NCBI RefSeq assembly: GCF_018882085.1
Contig: NZ_JACVPB010000002.1
Location: 62,425-126,424, forward strand
Length of the DNA stretch: 64,000 bases
Source of the DNA: Polynucleobacter sp. AP-Reno-20A-A9
Lineage (GTDB): Bacteria > Pseudomonadota > Gammaproteobacteria > Burkholderiales > Burkholderiaceae
Direction: 5' to 3'
Shown here: one piece after another, positions 44,113-53,266 of the stretch
Layout of the letters: each line of letters opens with the position of its first letter
How positions within the stretch are numbered: position 1 is the first letter of the stretch
Program-made: the position numbers and the translations under genes
The notes under the pieces: generated by a model
Told to the model about the DNA's origin: nothing
Seen by the model: the letters and a program-made list of their open reading frames with translations, nothing else
Databases searched by the model: none

Positions 44113-45783
44113 TTAGTCACGTGCGTAGATATCTACGTCTTTAGTTTCACGTACAAACAGTGTACCGATTACCAATGTCATCGCAGCGATGATGATTGGG
44201 TACCAGAGACCGTAGTAAATGTTACCGTTTTGCGCTACCAAGGCGAAGGAGATCGTTGGCAACAAGCCACCGAACCAACCGTTACCAATATGGTATGGCA
44301 AGGACATAGAGGTGTAACGAATGCGTGTTGGGAACATCTCAACCAACATTGCAGCGATTGGGCCATAAACCATGGTTACCAAGAGTACCAAGTACACCAA
44401 CAAAGCCAATACAGCAACGTAGTTGATACCAGCTGGATCAGCTTTAGCTGGATAGCCAGCAGCATTCAATGCATCACGAATTTGCTTTTTGAACTCAGCA
44501 TCTTTAGCTTTAGCATCTGCTGGGTCCATACCTTTTGGTGTGTAACCAGTGATTTCTGTATCGCCAATCTTCACAACTGCAAGACCGCCTGCAGGACCAG
44601 GGATGGTGCTGTAGCTAGCAGAGTTAGAAGCCATCACTTGTTTTGCGATATCGCAAGAACTTGTGAACTTAGCAGTGCCAGTTGGATTGAACTGGAATGT
44701 ACATTCACTTACATCAGCAGTAATCGTTGCTGGTGAAGTTGCCATTGCCTTTTCCAACGCTGGGTTAGCAAAGTGTGTCAAAGCATTGAACACGGAAACT
44801 GGAGTGTTAGGGATGTAAGTAATTACAGCCAATAACAAACCGCCCATGATGATCACTTTACGGCCAATCTTGTCAGACAAGCTACCGAAGATCACAAAGA
44901 ATGGTGTGCCGATTACCAATGAAGCAGCAATCAACAAGTTCGCAGTCTTGGCATCTACCTTCAGCACTTGTGTGAGGTAGAACAAAGCGTAGAACTGACC
45001 TGTGTACCAAACCACGGCTTGACCTGCAACTAGACCAAACAATGCCAAGATCACAATCTTTAGGTTCTTCCATTGACCAAATGACTCGGACAAAGGCGCT
45101 TTAGACAATTTGCCTTCTTCTTTCATCTTCTTGAAAGCTGGTGATTCATTCATGGACAAACGAATCCATACAGAAACCGCCAACAATGCGATAGAAACGA
45201 TGAAAGGAACGCGCCAGCCCCAAACTTCAAAGTCTGGACCAGTGAATTCACGTGTAAACAAAATCACGAGCAAGGAGAGGAACAAGCCCAAAGTAGCTGT
45301 TGTCTGAATCCAAGCTGTGTATGCACCACGACGACCATGAGGAGCATGTTCTGCAACATAAGTAGCAGCACCACCGTACTCACCGCCCAAAGCCAAACCT
45401 TGAAGCATACGCAATGCGATCAAGATCACTGGAGCAGCAACACCGATAGTTGCATAGTTAGGCAGAATACCCACGATGAAAGTTGCGCCGCCCATCAATA
45501 AGATGGTTACCAAGAAGGTGTATTTACGACCAATCAAATCACCTAGACGACCAAACACCAACGCGCCAAATGGACGTACGATGAAACCAGCAGCAAACGC
45601 TAACAAAGCAAAAATGAAGGCAGAACCAGCATCTAAGCCTGAGAAAAACTGCTTGGCGATAACGGCGGCCAAAGAACCGTAAAGATAAAAGTCGTACCAC
45701 TCAAAAACCGTACCTAAAGATGATGCAAAGATAACTTTGCGTTCTTCAGGGGTCATTGGGGCTGCTTTAGTTGATGTTGACAT
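44113..45783 (-). CDS. MHS-family MFS transporter with large extra loop
   Basis: This is a proton-coupled symporter of the metabolite:H+ symporter group (ProP, ShiA, KgtP relatives), in the inner membrane. It has the MHS start YDFYLYGSLAAVIAKQFF, the cytoplasmic loop motif GRLGDLIGRKYTF between helices 2 and 3 and its second-half copy GSLSDKIGRKV, and LRMLQGLALGGEYGGAA. Members are usually about 430-450 residues; this one has 556 because about 120 extra hydrophilic residues (about 330-450) lie between the second-half helices, with two cysteines (SECTFQF and SSCDIAK). The substrate, probably a carboxylate or amino acid, cannot be told. Confidence 0.9.
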   Translation of the reverse strand: MSTSTKAAPMTPEERKVIFASSLGTVFEWYDFYLYGSLAAVIAKQFFSGLDAGSAFIFALLAFAAGFIVRPFGALVFGRLGDLIGRKYTFLVTILLMGGATFIVGILPNYATIGVAAPVILIALRMLQGLALGGEYGGAATYVAEHAPHGRRGAYTAWIQTTATLGLFLSLLVILFTREFTGPDFEVWGWRVPFIVSIALLAVSVWIRLSMNESPAFKKMKEEGKLSKAPLSESFGQWKNLKIVILALFGLVAGQAVVWYTGQFYALFYLTQVLKVDAKTANLLIAASLVIGTPFFVIFGSLSDKIGRKVIIMGGLLLAVITYIPNTPVSVFNALTHFANPALEKAMATSPATITADVSECTFQFNPTGTAKFTSSCDIAKQVMASNSASYSTIPGPAGGLAVVKIGDTEITGYTPKGMDPADAKAKDAEFKKQIRDALNAAGYPAKADPAGINYVAVLALLVYLVLLVTMVYGPIAAMLVEMFPTRIRYTSMSLPYHIGNGWFGGLLPTISFALVAQNGNIYYGLWYPIIIAAMTLVIGTLFVRETKDVDIYARD

Positions 45784-45859
45784 CAGTAGCTCCTAACTAT
45801 TTTTATTAAATAAAAAACAACGAATCGATTATGCTTTGAAAAAATTCAAAGAAATCCAC

Positions 45860-45916
45860 TAGTTAGGGTAATTCCCCATCAAATAAGATCGGGGTTTTCC
45901 CGAGAAATCGGGAAAC
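45860..45916. repeat. Hairpins upstream of the MHS transporter gene
   Basis: TTTCCCGA (45896-45903), loop GAAA, TCGGGAAA (45908-45915) is a perfect 8-bp hairpin with a stable GNRA-like tetraloop. Just before it CCCCATC and GATCGGGG can pair with a bulge. They lie in the 233-base gap between the transporter and the TRIC-type gene and could be a leader structure or a terminator relic; no T run follows. Confidence 0.5.
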
Positions 45917-46016
45917 TGGAGGTAATTACGCAACATGCATTAGCCGAGCGTCTAATGCCAGATCAAAACCTCTATGTAGCGGGGATATGTAACCACACCA
46001 TAAAAAAATGGCAAAG

Positions 46017-46646
46017 TTAGCGTGTTTTAGTAATGAACATTTTGGGCACACGCAGATCCCAGTAAATAGCAGCTGCGCGTAGTCCAAAAATGCCGAGCAT
46101 ACAAATCACGGAACCCTCAACTACATACTGAGGCAAGAAGTTCAGCACCAGAACATAAGCACAGCAACCTAACGTCACCGGAATGGCATAAAGCTCATGC
46201 GACATGATGAGTGTTTTTCTGCCAGCCAAGACATCGCGCAATAAGCCGCCGCCAATGGCAGTAATAACACCCAAGATGACTGGTGCCACAGGTAGGCCAT
46301 AACCCATACCCCAGGCCTTGTCAGCCCCCTGAATAGCAAAGAGAGCGGCACCAAAGCCATCGATATAAAGCATCCACCGATAAATTTGCGGCTGGGTAAA
46401 GAAAGGTTCTGCAAAGAAGGTGAGGATGCTAGCACCGAGCGCAAGCCACACATATATTTGGTTCTCAGACCAAAAAATAGGTGCTTCTAAAATAATATCG
46501 CGGATAGTGCCGCCGCCAATTGCAGTAATCAAGCCCAGCACTAAAACACCAAAGAGGTCCACACCACGATCCGCAATGGCTAAGACTCCTGTTACCGCAA
46601 AGGCCATAGTAGCGATGATGCCAATCCAGAAATTAATATCTTCCAT
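46017..46646 (-). CDS. Trimeric intracellular cation channel (TRIC/UPF0126) family protein
   Basis: This is an inner-membrane protein of 209 residues from the ATG at 46646. A longer frame to 46862 would overlap the divergent maiA gene and add residues unlike the family, so it is rejected. Two internally related halves each have a glycine-rich kink, ITAIGGGTIRDIIL and ITAIGGGLLRDVLA, the mark of prokaryotic TRIC channels (YicG/YadS type), which conduct monovalent cations and, in some members, amino acids. Confidence 0.9.
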   Translation of the reverse strand: MEDINFWIGIIATMAFAVTGVLAIADRGVDLFGVLVLGLITAIGGGTIRDIILEAPIFWSENQIYVWLALGASILTFFAEPFFTQPQIYRWMLYIDGFGAALFAIQGADKAWGMGYGLPVAPVILGVITAIGGGLLRDVLAGRKTLIMSHELYAIPVTLGCCAYVLVLNFLPQYVVEGSVICMLGIFGLRAAAIYWDLRVPKMFITKTR

Positions 46647-46736
46647 AGCAATGAGTCTAATGCACTTTGTCAGAGCGCAGACTTGAATGACCGCCCTGAA
46701 TATACTGTTAGTTATGAGTGTAAATAAGGTGTTGAT

Positions 46737-47417
46737 ATGACCTACAAGCTTTATAGCTTTTGGCGCAGCTCCGCTGCTTTTCGTGTTCGTATTGCTCTTA
46801 ATCTCAAGGGCATAGATTACGAAATCATCCCCATTCATCTCGGTAAAAATGGCGGGGATCAATTGGGCGAGGAATATGGCAAGAAAAATCCCAATCGCTT
46901 AGTCCCCCTTCTGGAGGATGACGAAAAAAGCATTCATCAATCCCTAGCCATTATTGAGTACCTCGAAGAGATTCAAGCTGAGCCAGCACTCTTACCAAAA
47001 CCAGCAATAGATCGAGCATGGGTTCGCTCTGTCGCAATGGATATTGCGAGCGAGATTCACCCAATCAATAATTTACGGGTACTGCGTTACCTGATCAAAA
47101 AACTTGGCATCAGCACTGAGTCGAAAGATGAGTGGTACGGGCACTGGATCAAGGTTGGACTGGAGAGTGTTGAGAAACAACTGAGTCTCGATTCTCGTGT
47201 TGGGAGATTTTCCTATGGCGATCAACCAGGCTTGATTGATCTCTGCTTGGTACCTCAGCTATTTAACGCACTCAGCGTAAAAGTTGATGTGAAACCCTAT
47301 CCCACCCTCATGCGAATCTTTCATGAGTGCATGACATTGCCTGCTTTTATCGGTGCCTCTTGGGAAAATCAAATGGATGCGGAAGGATTAAACCCCGTTA
47401 CTCCACCACAGGAATAA
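46737..47417 (+). CDS. maiA: Maleylacetoacetate isomerase / zeta-class glutathione transferase
   Basis: This 226-residue GST-fold protein begins YKLYSFWRSSAAFRVRIALNLKGI. The zeta-class motif is normally S-S-C/A-[SA]; here it is SSAAFRVRIAL, which keeps the catalytic serine but lacks a cysteine. Glutathione contacts NRLVPLLED and HQSLAIIEYLEE are present. The enzyme would isomerise maleylacetoacetate or maleylpyruvate in tyrosine or gentisate breakdown; no partner catabolic gene is next to it. Its 3' end overlaps the convergent AEC gene by 30 bases. Confidence 0.88.
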   Translation: MTYKLYSFWRSSAAFRVRIALNLKGIDYEIIPIHLGKNGGDQLGEEYGKKNPNRLVPLLEDDEKSIHQSLAIIEYLEEIQAEPALLPKPAIDRAWVRSVAMDIASEIHPINNLRVLRYLIKKLGISTESKDEWYGHWIKVGLESVEKQLSLDSRVGRFSYGDQPGLIDLCLVPQLFNALSVKVDVKPYPTLMRIFHECMTLPAFIGASWENQMDAEGLNPVTPPQE

Positions 47418-48317
47418 AGAGAGCGTCAGCAAAGAACCCACAGTAGTAATCAACACCACTCTAGAAATCACACTGCCGTCCGCTTTGTAATACTGCGCCA
47501 ACATAAAGGGCCCCGTACCAGTTGGTAGTGCGCTGAGTATCACGATAGCGCTCACCCATAATGTAGGTAGGCCCAGTATGGGAGCTGCGATGACCCAAGC
47601 AATCAAGGGCTGCAGAATCAGCTTTGCCAAACTGATACCCCAAGCCTGAGCAGGAGCAGAAGTACTTTTTTGCATCAAAAATAAACCGATGGAAACAAGC
47701 GCGCAAGGTGTCGACGCGGCAGCTAAGAACGCAATCACTTGCGCAATGGGATCATACAAAGTTAGATCGCTCGAGGCCCACAACAGTCCCGCAACTGGAG
47801 CTACCAATAGGGGGTTAGTGCAAAGCGATTTAATGACGCTCAACCCAATCTCATGCGGCCTCTTATGCGACAAGATGCCAATCTCAATCAAGACCGTCGC
47901 CAAAGCAAACATGACAAACACAATAAAGGTGGAAATAATCGCAGGCGCTAAACCATCTTGACCAAGGGCAAGCGCACACAAGGGGATGCCCATATACCCC
48001 GTATTTGAATAAGACGCACTGAGACCATCAAAACTGGCTGCCGCCAAATCGCGGTTGCGCATCAAGCTAATCAGAAGCACTAAAACAAAAACTATTAAAC
48101 AACTCAGAAAAAAAGCAGTGATGAAACCGGGCTGCCAAAGTGTTTGCCAGCCACTATTAGCTGCAAAGTTAAAGAGTTGCGCGGGCAATGCCAACCAAAC
48201 AACAAAACGATTGAGCTCAACTGAAGCATTGATGCCCAACTTACCACTACGCCCACCAACATACCCAATCAAGATGAGTAGAAATACTGGGAGAACTACA
48301 TTAAATACGTAGAGCAA
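47388..48317 (-). CDS. AEC family transporter (auxin efflux carrier-like)
   Basis: This 309-residue inner-membrane protein has ten hydrophobic segments in two fivefold halves. The start LYVFNVVLPVFLLILIGYVGGRSG, the LNRFVVWLALPAQLF loop and ALPTGTGPFMLAQYY in the last third are typical of bacterial AEC transporters, which export malonate, malate or other small acids. The substrate is not determinable. Confidence 0.88.
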   Translation of the reverse strand: MLYVFNVVLPVFLLILIGYVGGRSGKLGINASVELNRFVVWLALPAQLFNFAANSGWQTLWQPGFITAFFLSCLIVFVLVLLISLMRNRDLAAASFDGLSASYSNTGYMGIPLCALALGQDGLAPAIISTFIVFVMFALATVLIEIGILSHKRPHEIGLSVIKSLCTNPLLVAPVAGLLWASSDLTLYDPIAQVIAFLAAASTPCALVSIGLFLMQKSTSAPAQAWGISLAKLILQPLIAWVIAAPILGLPTLWVSAIVILSALPTGTGPFMLAQYYKADGSVISRVVLITTVGSLLTLSLFLWWSNGV

Positions 48318-48344
48318 AATATTTAACGGCTGATAGTTAAGGGA

Positions 48345-48869
48345 TTAAGAAATTTTCTTCAGCGTCTTGACATAACGCTGCGCATTTTTGACATAGCGAC
48401 CAGCGATATCGTGGATGCCAGCAATTTGCTCTGGGGTCAGCTCTTTTACTGCCTTAGCCGGAGCTCCCAAAATCATGGAGCCATCCGGAAATTCTTTTCC
48501 TTCGGTAACGAGCGCGCCCGCACCAACAAGACAGTTTTTTCCAATCTTCGCACCATTCAAAATGACTGCGCCAATGCCAATTAAACTGCCGTCTCCAATG
48601 TGGCAACCATGCAGCATCACTTGATGACCAACGGTGACATGCTTACCAATGATGAGCGGGTAACCTGGATCGGCATGCAAAACAGAAGCGTCTTGCACAT
48701 TGCTACCTTCACCAATTTGAATAAGATCGTTATCGCCGCGGATAACGACTTTAGGCCAGATGCTCGCATCTTGATGAAGCTCAACCTTGCCGATCACTTC
48801 TGCGCTGTCAGCAACCCAAGCACCCTCAGCCAGATGAGGGGCATTTCCGTCTAGTTCAAATATAGCCAT
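48345..48869 (-). CDS. Gamma-carbonic anhydrase family protein (left-handed beta-helix)
   Basis: This 174-residue protein of hexapeptide repeats forms a left-handed beta-helix trimer. The zinc-binding histidines are His65 (VLHADPG), His82 (VGHQVML) and His87 (LHGCHIG), as in the YrdA/CaiE/Cam group. Whether it hydrates CO2 is uncertain, because many members lack activity. It lies 27 bases upstream-strand of the AEC gene and may share its transcript. Confidence 0.9.
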   Translation of the reverse strand: MAIFELDGNAPHLAEGAWVADSAEVIGKVELHQDASIWPKVVIRGDNDLIQIGEGSNVQDASVLHADPGYPLIIGKHVTVGHQVMLHGCHIGDGSLIGIGAVILNGAKIGKNCLVGAGALVTEGKEFPDGSMILGAPAKAVKELTPEQIAGIHDIAGRYVKNAQRYVKTLKKIS

Positions 48870-48925
48870 GACTCATTATAGGTATGAATCAGGCTATAGA
48901 TGAACGACTATGCACTACCTGTAAA

Positions 48926-50128
48926 TTACCAGTTTGGCTCGCGATCGGGCGTAGAAGAAATACGGTGCACACTTAAATCCGCACCTTCAAATTCTTCTTC
49001 TTGAGACATCCGAATGCCTAGGACCGCTTTCAGGGTGCCATAAACAACGAAGCCACCAAGCAATGCAATGCCAACACCCAAGGTGCTCCCTATCAGCTGG
49101 CCAGTAAAAGTAACGCCACCAATTCCACCTAGAGCTTTTGTGCCGAAGATACCAGCAGCTAATCCACCCCAAAGACCACACAAACCATGCAAAGGCCAAA
49201 CACCGAGAACATCATCAATCTTCCAGCGGTTTTGAACCAAGGTAAACATATATACAAACAATGCGCCGGCAATCAAACCAACAAATAAAGCACCGAGAGG
49301 ATGCATCAAGTCCGATCCCGCACACACCGCAACCAAACCTGCAAGTGGCCCGTTGTAAGTAAAGCCAGGGTCGTTACGGCCCACCACCCAAGCAGCCAAT
49401 GTTCCACCAACCATTGCCATCAACGAGTTCATCGCAACCAAACCGCTGATCTTGTCGATCGTTTGTGCGCTCATCACATTAAAACCAAACCAACCCACTG
49501 CCAAGATCCAAGCACCCAAGGCTAAGAAAGGAATGCTTGATGGTGGATGAGCAGAGATTTGACCTTCTTTTGTATAACGGCCACGACGCGCGCCTAGCAA
49601 AATGACAGCTGGCAAGGCAATCCAACCACCTACCGCATGAACCACAACTGATCCTGCGAAGTCATGAAACTCTTCACCAGTAAAGCCTTTGATCCAAGCT
49701 TGAATGCCGTAATGCTGATTCCAAGCAATACCTTCAAAGAAGGGGTAAACAAAACCCACCAATATAAAAGTAGCCACTAGTTGTGGATTAAATTTAGCGC
49801 GCTCTGCAATGCCACCAGAAATAATTGCGGGGATCGCAGCAGCAAAAGTTAGTAAGAAGAAAAATTTGACCAACTCGTAGCCATTTTTCTCTGCCAGCAA
49901 CTCTGCCCCAGAGAAAAAGTTCACGCCATAAGCAATGCTGTAGCCAATAAAAAAATAGGCAATCGTTGAGACGGCAAAGTCCACTAAGATTTTGACTAAG
50001 GCATTGACTTGGTTTTTCTTCCGTACCGTTCCCAGCTCCAAGAATGCAAAGCCTGCATGCATGGCAAGAACCATGATGGCGCCAAGCAAGATAAATAAAG
50101 CATCACTTCCAGATTTCAAAGTTTCCAT
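48926..50128 (-). CDS. amtB: Ammonium transporter AmtB
   Basis: This 400-residue inner-membrane channel starts at 50128, where GGGAGAA forms the ribosome binding site; an upstream frame to 50197 lacks one. It starts METLKSGSDALFILLGAIMVLAMHAGFAFLE-like, without a cleaved signal. The twin pore histidines are in GSVVVHAVGG and WPLHGLCGLWG, and the DFAGS signature precedes the first. Eleven helices are expected. A glnK gene, usually next to amtB, is not here. A putative NtrC dyad lies upstream. Confidence 0.95.
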   Translation of the reverse strand: METLKSGSDALFILLGAIMVLAMHAGFAFLELGTVRKKNQVNALVKILVDFAVSTIAYFFIGYSIAYGVNFFSGAELLAEKNGYELVKFFFLLTFAAAIPAIISGGIAERAKFNPQLVATFILVGFVYPFFEGIAWNQHYGIQAWIKGFTGEEFHDFAGSVVVHAVGGWIALPAVILLGARRGRYTKEGQISAHPPSSIPFLALGAWILAVGWFGFNVMSAQTIDKISGLVAMNSLMAMVGGTLAAWVVGRNDPGFTYNGPLAGLVAVCAGSDLMHPLGALFVGLIAGALFVYMFTLVQNRWKIDDVLGVWPLHGLCGLWGGLAAGIFGTKALGGIGGVTFTGQLIGSTLGVGIALLGGFVVYGTLKAVLGIRMSQEEEFEGADLSVHRISSTPDREPNW

Positions 50129-50193
50129 GACATTTCTCCCTCTTATTTTTTGCATCATTATGGGGACCGAAAAATCCCAAAAAGGGGCATAGC

Positions 50194-50208
50194 GCACTTA
50201 TTTAGTGC
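50194..50208. promoter_or_regulatory. NtrC-like dyad upstream of amtB
   Basis: GCAC-TTATTTA-GTGC matches the GCAC-N7-GTGC pattern of NtrC sites and lies about 66 bases upstream of the amtB start, in the region shared with the divergent small secreted protein gene. I could not find a convincing sigma-54 -24/-12 element. Confidence 0.4.
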
Positions 50209-50265
50209 ATAAATAGAGATTTTTATGGTTTATCATCGTTTTTACATACACCCAAGGGAGAACCC

Positions 50266-50628
50266 ATGAAAAAAATCCTCATCGCATTGGCCGCTTTAGC
50301 TGCATTTTCCAGTCTTGCTCAAGCACAAGAAACCATCAAAGTATTGAGCACACAAGAGCTCGCGAATGTTTGCAAACTTCCCGCAAGCCCAGAGTCACGA
50401 AGCTTCTGTATTGGCTTTACTACTGCTGTTTATGAAACCTATCTAGCAACTCGTCATCCACAACGTGCAAAGCCATTTATTTGCGTTAAGCAACCTGCTC
50501 CAGCACGCGATGAAGTCATTGGTGATTTTGTGAAGTTTGCAAACAGCACTCCACAAGTTGCAGACAAACCAGCGGCAGGCGTTTTCTTGGGCTTCTTAGC
50601 TTCACGCTTCCCTTGCGCCAGAAAATAA
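50266..50628 (+). CDS. Rap1a/Tai-like small secreted protein
   Basis: This 120-residue protein has a signal peptide cleaved after AQAQ (about residue 21) and four cysteines (ANVCKLP, SFCIGF, FICVKQ, FPCAR) spaced as in the Rap1a/Tai family, which includes periplasmic immunity proteins of type VI secretion effectors. No effector is nearby, so the name is only a fold assignment. It is well placed after GGGAGAACCC. Confidence 0.75.
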   Translation: MKKILIALAALAAFSSLAQAQETIKVLSTQELANVCKLPASPESRSFCIGFTTAVYETYLATRHPQRAKPFICVKQPAPARDEVIGDFVKFANSTPQVADKPAAGVFLGFLASRFPCARK

Positions 50629-50675
50629 TCTAAGCAACTTAGACAAACTAATACCCATTTAAAGGTTCAGTTGAG

Positions 50676-50963
50676 ATGAAAAAAATTATCGCAATTACCG
50701 CAGCAACTTTAGCTATCGCTGGTTGCTCAAATATGAGCAACACAGAGCAGCGCACACTTTCAGGCGCAGGCATTGGCGCAGCAGCTGGTGCCGTTGGCAC
50801 CGCAATCTTCCACGGCAATCCTATCTGGGGCGCAGTTGGTGGCGCAGCAGTTGGCGCAGCATCTGGTTATGTATACGATGCATATAAGAAAGAGCAAGCC
50901 TCTGAATACAACTCTGGCTATAACGCTGGAAAAAATAATCAGCCAGCTAAGGCACCTAATTAA
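50676..50963 (+). CDS. Glycine-zipper lipoprotein
   Basis: This 95-residue lipoprotein has the lipobox A-I-A-G-C (Cys17) and a glycine-zipper segment (GAGIGAAAGAVGTAIFHGNP, then VGGAAVGAASGYVYDAY) that would form packed membrane-associated helices, as in SlyB/YmgG-like envelope proteins. It follows the Rap1a-like gene by 47 bases. Confidence 0.85.
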   Translation: MKKIIAITAATLAIAGCSNMSNTEQRTLSGAGIGAAAGAVGTAIFHGNPIWGAVGGAAVGAASGYVYDAYKKEQASEYNSGYNAGKNNQPAKAPN

Positions 50964-50986
50964 TAAGCCTAGCTAAGCAAAATACC

Positions 50987-51053
50987 CAGGCCTATTGAGG
51001 CCCGAGTTCAGCAATACCAACCCAGCTCGTATTAATTTACCAGCTGGGTTTTT
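50987..51053 (+). terminator. Terminator after the glycine-zipper gene
   Basis: A small hairpin GGCCT-ATTG-AGGCC is followed by a strong one, AACCCAGCT (51019-51027) pairing with AGCTGGGTT (51042-51050), then TTTTTA. The second hairpin overlaps the last codons of the convergent osmC-type gene. Confidence 0.75.
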
Positions 51054-51421
51054 ATTTGAATCTGTCCTGCCAACGCTTTATGGATTGGACATTTCTGCGC
51101 AATCTCAAGTAAGCGCTCTTTCTCTTCAGCACTCAAATTGCCTTGCAACTGAATATCACGCGAGAATGTTTCGATATCATCATGTCTCTCAATATTCACA
51201 GTCACAATCGCATTGTCCAATTTCATTTCTTTGCGCCCAGCGTACATCTTTAAAGTCATTGAAGTGCAGGCCGCCAAAGCAGCACCAAGATACTCGTGAG
51301 GACTTGGGCCAGCACCAGAGCCCCCTTTAGAAACTTCAGCATCAGACAAAAAATGTAAATCACCTGCAGTTAATTTCTGCTGAAGGGGGCCTTGACCAAA
51401 CTGCGACACTACTTTTCTCAT
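51032..51421 (-). CDS. OsmC/Ohr-family peroxidase-like protein
   Basis: This 129-residue protein of the OsmC superfamily has a conserved cysteine in LAACTSMTLKMYA and a second in QKCPIHKAL; the pair reduces organic peroxides in OsmC and Ohr. The sequence is closer to the YhfA/OsmC-like group than to Ohr, and no OhrR-type regulator is adjacent. The C-terminal codons overlap the terminator of the convergent gene. Confidence 0.88.
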   Translation of the reverse strand: MRKVVSQFGQGPLQQKLTAGDLHFLSDAEVSKGGSGAGPSPHEYLGAALAACTSMTLKMYAGRKEMKLDNAIVTVNIERHDDIETFSRDIQLQGNLSAEEKERLLEIAQKCPIHKALAGQIQIKTQLVN

Positions 51422-51468
51422 AAAGATCCTAAAAAATTATTAATACGAAAAAATCATCAATGCTGAAT

Positions 51469-51882
51469 TTAACCTGAATGGGATTTGCCTGCTTTTTCTG
51501 CCACGGGTAATTGCGCTTTCTTCCAAGCAGTAAAGCCGCCCTCTAAATGGCATATATTAGGTACGCCCATTCTTTGGAGGGTTTGTGTTGCTAACGCCGA
51601 ACGCCAAGCCGAGGCGCAATACAACACCAACCTCTTACCTTCGCCAAAGATTGGCTTGTAATAGGGGCTGTCAGGGTCAACCCAAAACTCCAACATCCCC
51701 CTGGGGGCATGCAGCGCATTCGGAATCATGCCCTCTCGCTCCAGCTCACGAACATCCCGGATATCCACAAACACCACATTTGTGTCCGCCAGTAAATCTA
51801 ACGCTTTTTCCACGGGAAGAGTCTCAATTTCAGCGATTGCCTCCTGAATAAGCGCTTGATACCCAATCTTTAATTTCACCAA
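51469..51882 (-). CDS. Rhodanese-like domain protein
   Basis: This 137-residue protein is a single rhodanese domain with the active-site cysteine in LVLYCASAWRSALA and the preceding VVFVDIRDVRELEREG strand-loop. It could transfer sulfane sulfur in the cytoplasm. It has a helical N-terminal extension of about 30 residues. It lies 47 bases upstream of the OsmC-like gene on the same strand. Confidence 0.9.
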   Translation of the reverse strand: MVKLKIGYQALIQEAIAEIETLPVEKALDLLADTNVVFVDIRDVRELEREGMIPNALHAPRGMLEFWVDPDSPYYKPIFGEGKRLVLYCASAWRSALATQTLQRMGVPNICHLEGGFTAWKKAQLPVAEKAGKSHSG

Positions 51883-51937
51883 AATCTCCTAAATTACCAA
51901 TGCCTTAGACGCATCAAGCACCTGCTACCATTCTGCT

Positions 51938-53200
51938 ATGAACTTTACCCCTACAGAACTTGGTGCGAGCATTATTTTTGCAATTGCTGTTTTGCATACC
52001 TTTTGCACAGGCTATTTTGAATCGATTGCTAAAAAATCTCCTCGGCATGCAGGTCTTTGGCATCTGCTTGGCGAAGTAGAAATTGTCTTTGGATTTTGGG
52101 CTGCCATATTGGTTATTTTCATTTCCTTATATGACGACTTAGGGACTGCTAAGAACTTTCTCAATAAACGCAATTTCACAGAACCACTTTTTGTTTTCGC
52201 CATCATGATTGTGGCTGGCACAAAACCTATTCTGTATGCTTCTACTCAAATTTTGCATACGCTAGCCAATGGCCTGCAATACCTATTCCGCATCAGAAGT
52301 GCTCCTGCTCTATATTTTTTAACTTTAGGAGCCACGCCGCTCCTGGGCTCCCTGATTACTGAGCCTGCAGCGATGACTCTGGCTGCTTTTTTATTGCGCG
52401 ATCTAGTCTATCGTCATCAATGCTCTAAAGCACTTCTGTTTAGCACTCTTGGCGTGCTCTTTGTGAACATTTCAATTGGGGGAACACTCACCAACTTTGC
52501 TGCTCCGCCCGTTCTGATGGTGGCTTCTACCTGGGGATGGAGTTCAGCATTTATGTTTAGCAACTTCGGGCTGGAATCCTGCGTTGCAATCTTCATCAAT
52601 GCCCTGGCAGCGACTCTGTTTTTTCATCGTCAATTGATTGAACCTAATACCGATAAAAAGGAAGTAAAAATTCCTTTGGCAGTCATTTTGACGCATCTGC
52701 TTTTCCTATTTGGAGTGGTTTACTTTGCGCATGATCCTATTATTTTTACGTGGATTCTGCTCTTCTTTATTGGCTTCACCACAGCCTATCCAAAACATCA
52801 AAGTCCTCTCATTCTGAAAGAAGCACTTTTAGTAGGCTTCTTCCTAGGCGGCTTAGTAGTATTGGGTGCATTACAAGGATGGTGGCTGCAACCCATTCTC
52901 GAAATGATGAGTCCTACCGCAGTCTTTTACGGTAGTCTTGTTCTAACGGCTTTTACCGACAATGCGGCACTCACCTATTTAGGATCATTGGTAACTGGCA
53001 CCTCACCGGAGTTCAAGCTGGCATTAGTGGGTGGGGCGGTTGCCGGCGGAGGTCTTACCGTTATTGCCAATGCCCCTAACCCAGCAGGTATTGCGATCTT
53101 GCGTGCTCACTTTCCTGGACATACGGTTTCAGCACTATATCTGTTGATTGCAGCTATTCCACCTACCATCGTGGCAATTCTGGCTTACAGACTTATATAA
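51938..53200 (+). CDS. Putative Na+/H+ antiporter family membrane protein
   Basis: This 420-residue inner-membrane protein has about eleven hydrophobic segments. The start LGASIIFAIAVLHTFCTGYFE, the HLLGEVEIVFGFWAAILV segment, ATPLLGSLITEPAAMTLAA, and TDNAALTYLGSLV fit the putative Na+/H+ antiporter family related to ion transporter (IT) superfamily proteins such as NhaD and CitM. The transported ion is not shown by the sequence. Confidence 0.78.
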   Translation: MNFTPTELGASIIFAIAVLHTFCTGYFESIAKKSPRHAGLWHLLGEVEIVFGFWAAILVIFISLYDDLGTAKNFLNKRNFTEPLFVFAIMIVAGTKPILYASTQILHTLANGLQYLFRIRSAPALYFLTLGATPLLGSLITEPAAMTLAAFLLRDLVYRHQCSKALLFSTLGVLFVNISIGGTLTNFAAPPVLMVASTWGWSSAFMFSNFGLESCVAIFINALAATLFFHRQLIEPNTDKKEVKIPLAVILTHLLFLFGVVYFAHDPIIFTWILLFFIGFTTAYPKHQSPLILKEALLVGFFLGGLVVLGALQGWWLQPILEMMSPTAVFYGSLVLTAFTDNAALTYLGSLVTGTSPEFKLALVGGAVAGGGLTVIANAPNPAGIAILRAHFPGHTVSALYLLIAAIPPTIVAILAYRLI

Positions 53201-53266
53201 GAACAACTTAGGCCTTAGGCAGTAAAATCTCAGCTTCGCCCCCAGCTATAAACCTGAGAACGGCCC

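Noticed and set aside
46647..46862. N-terminal extension of the TRIC-type channel gene
   Set aside because: It would overlap the divergent maiA gene and its promoter, and the added residues do not resemble the family start MEDINFW.
50129..50197. N-terminal extension of amtB
   Set aside because: The ATG at 50128 has a good ribosome binding site and gives the normal family start; the extension has none.
50128..50265. Sigma-54 promoter for amtB
   Set aside because: Despite an NtrC-like dyad, no GG-N10-GC element was found at the expected place.
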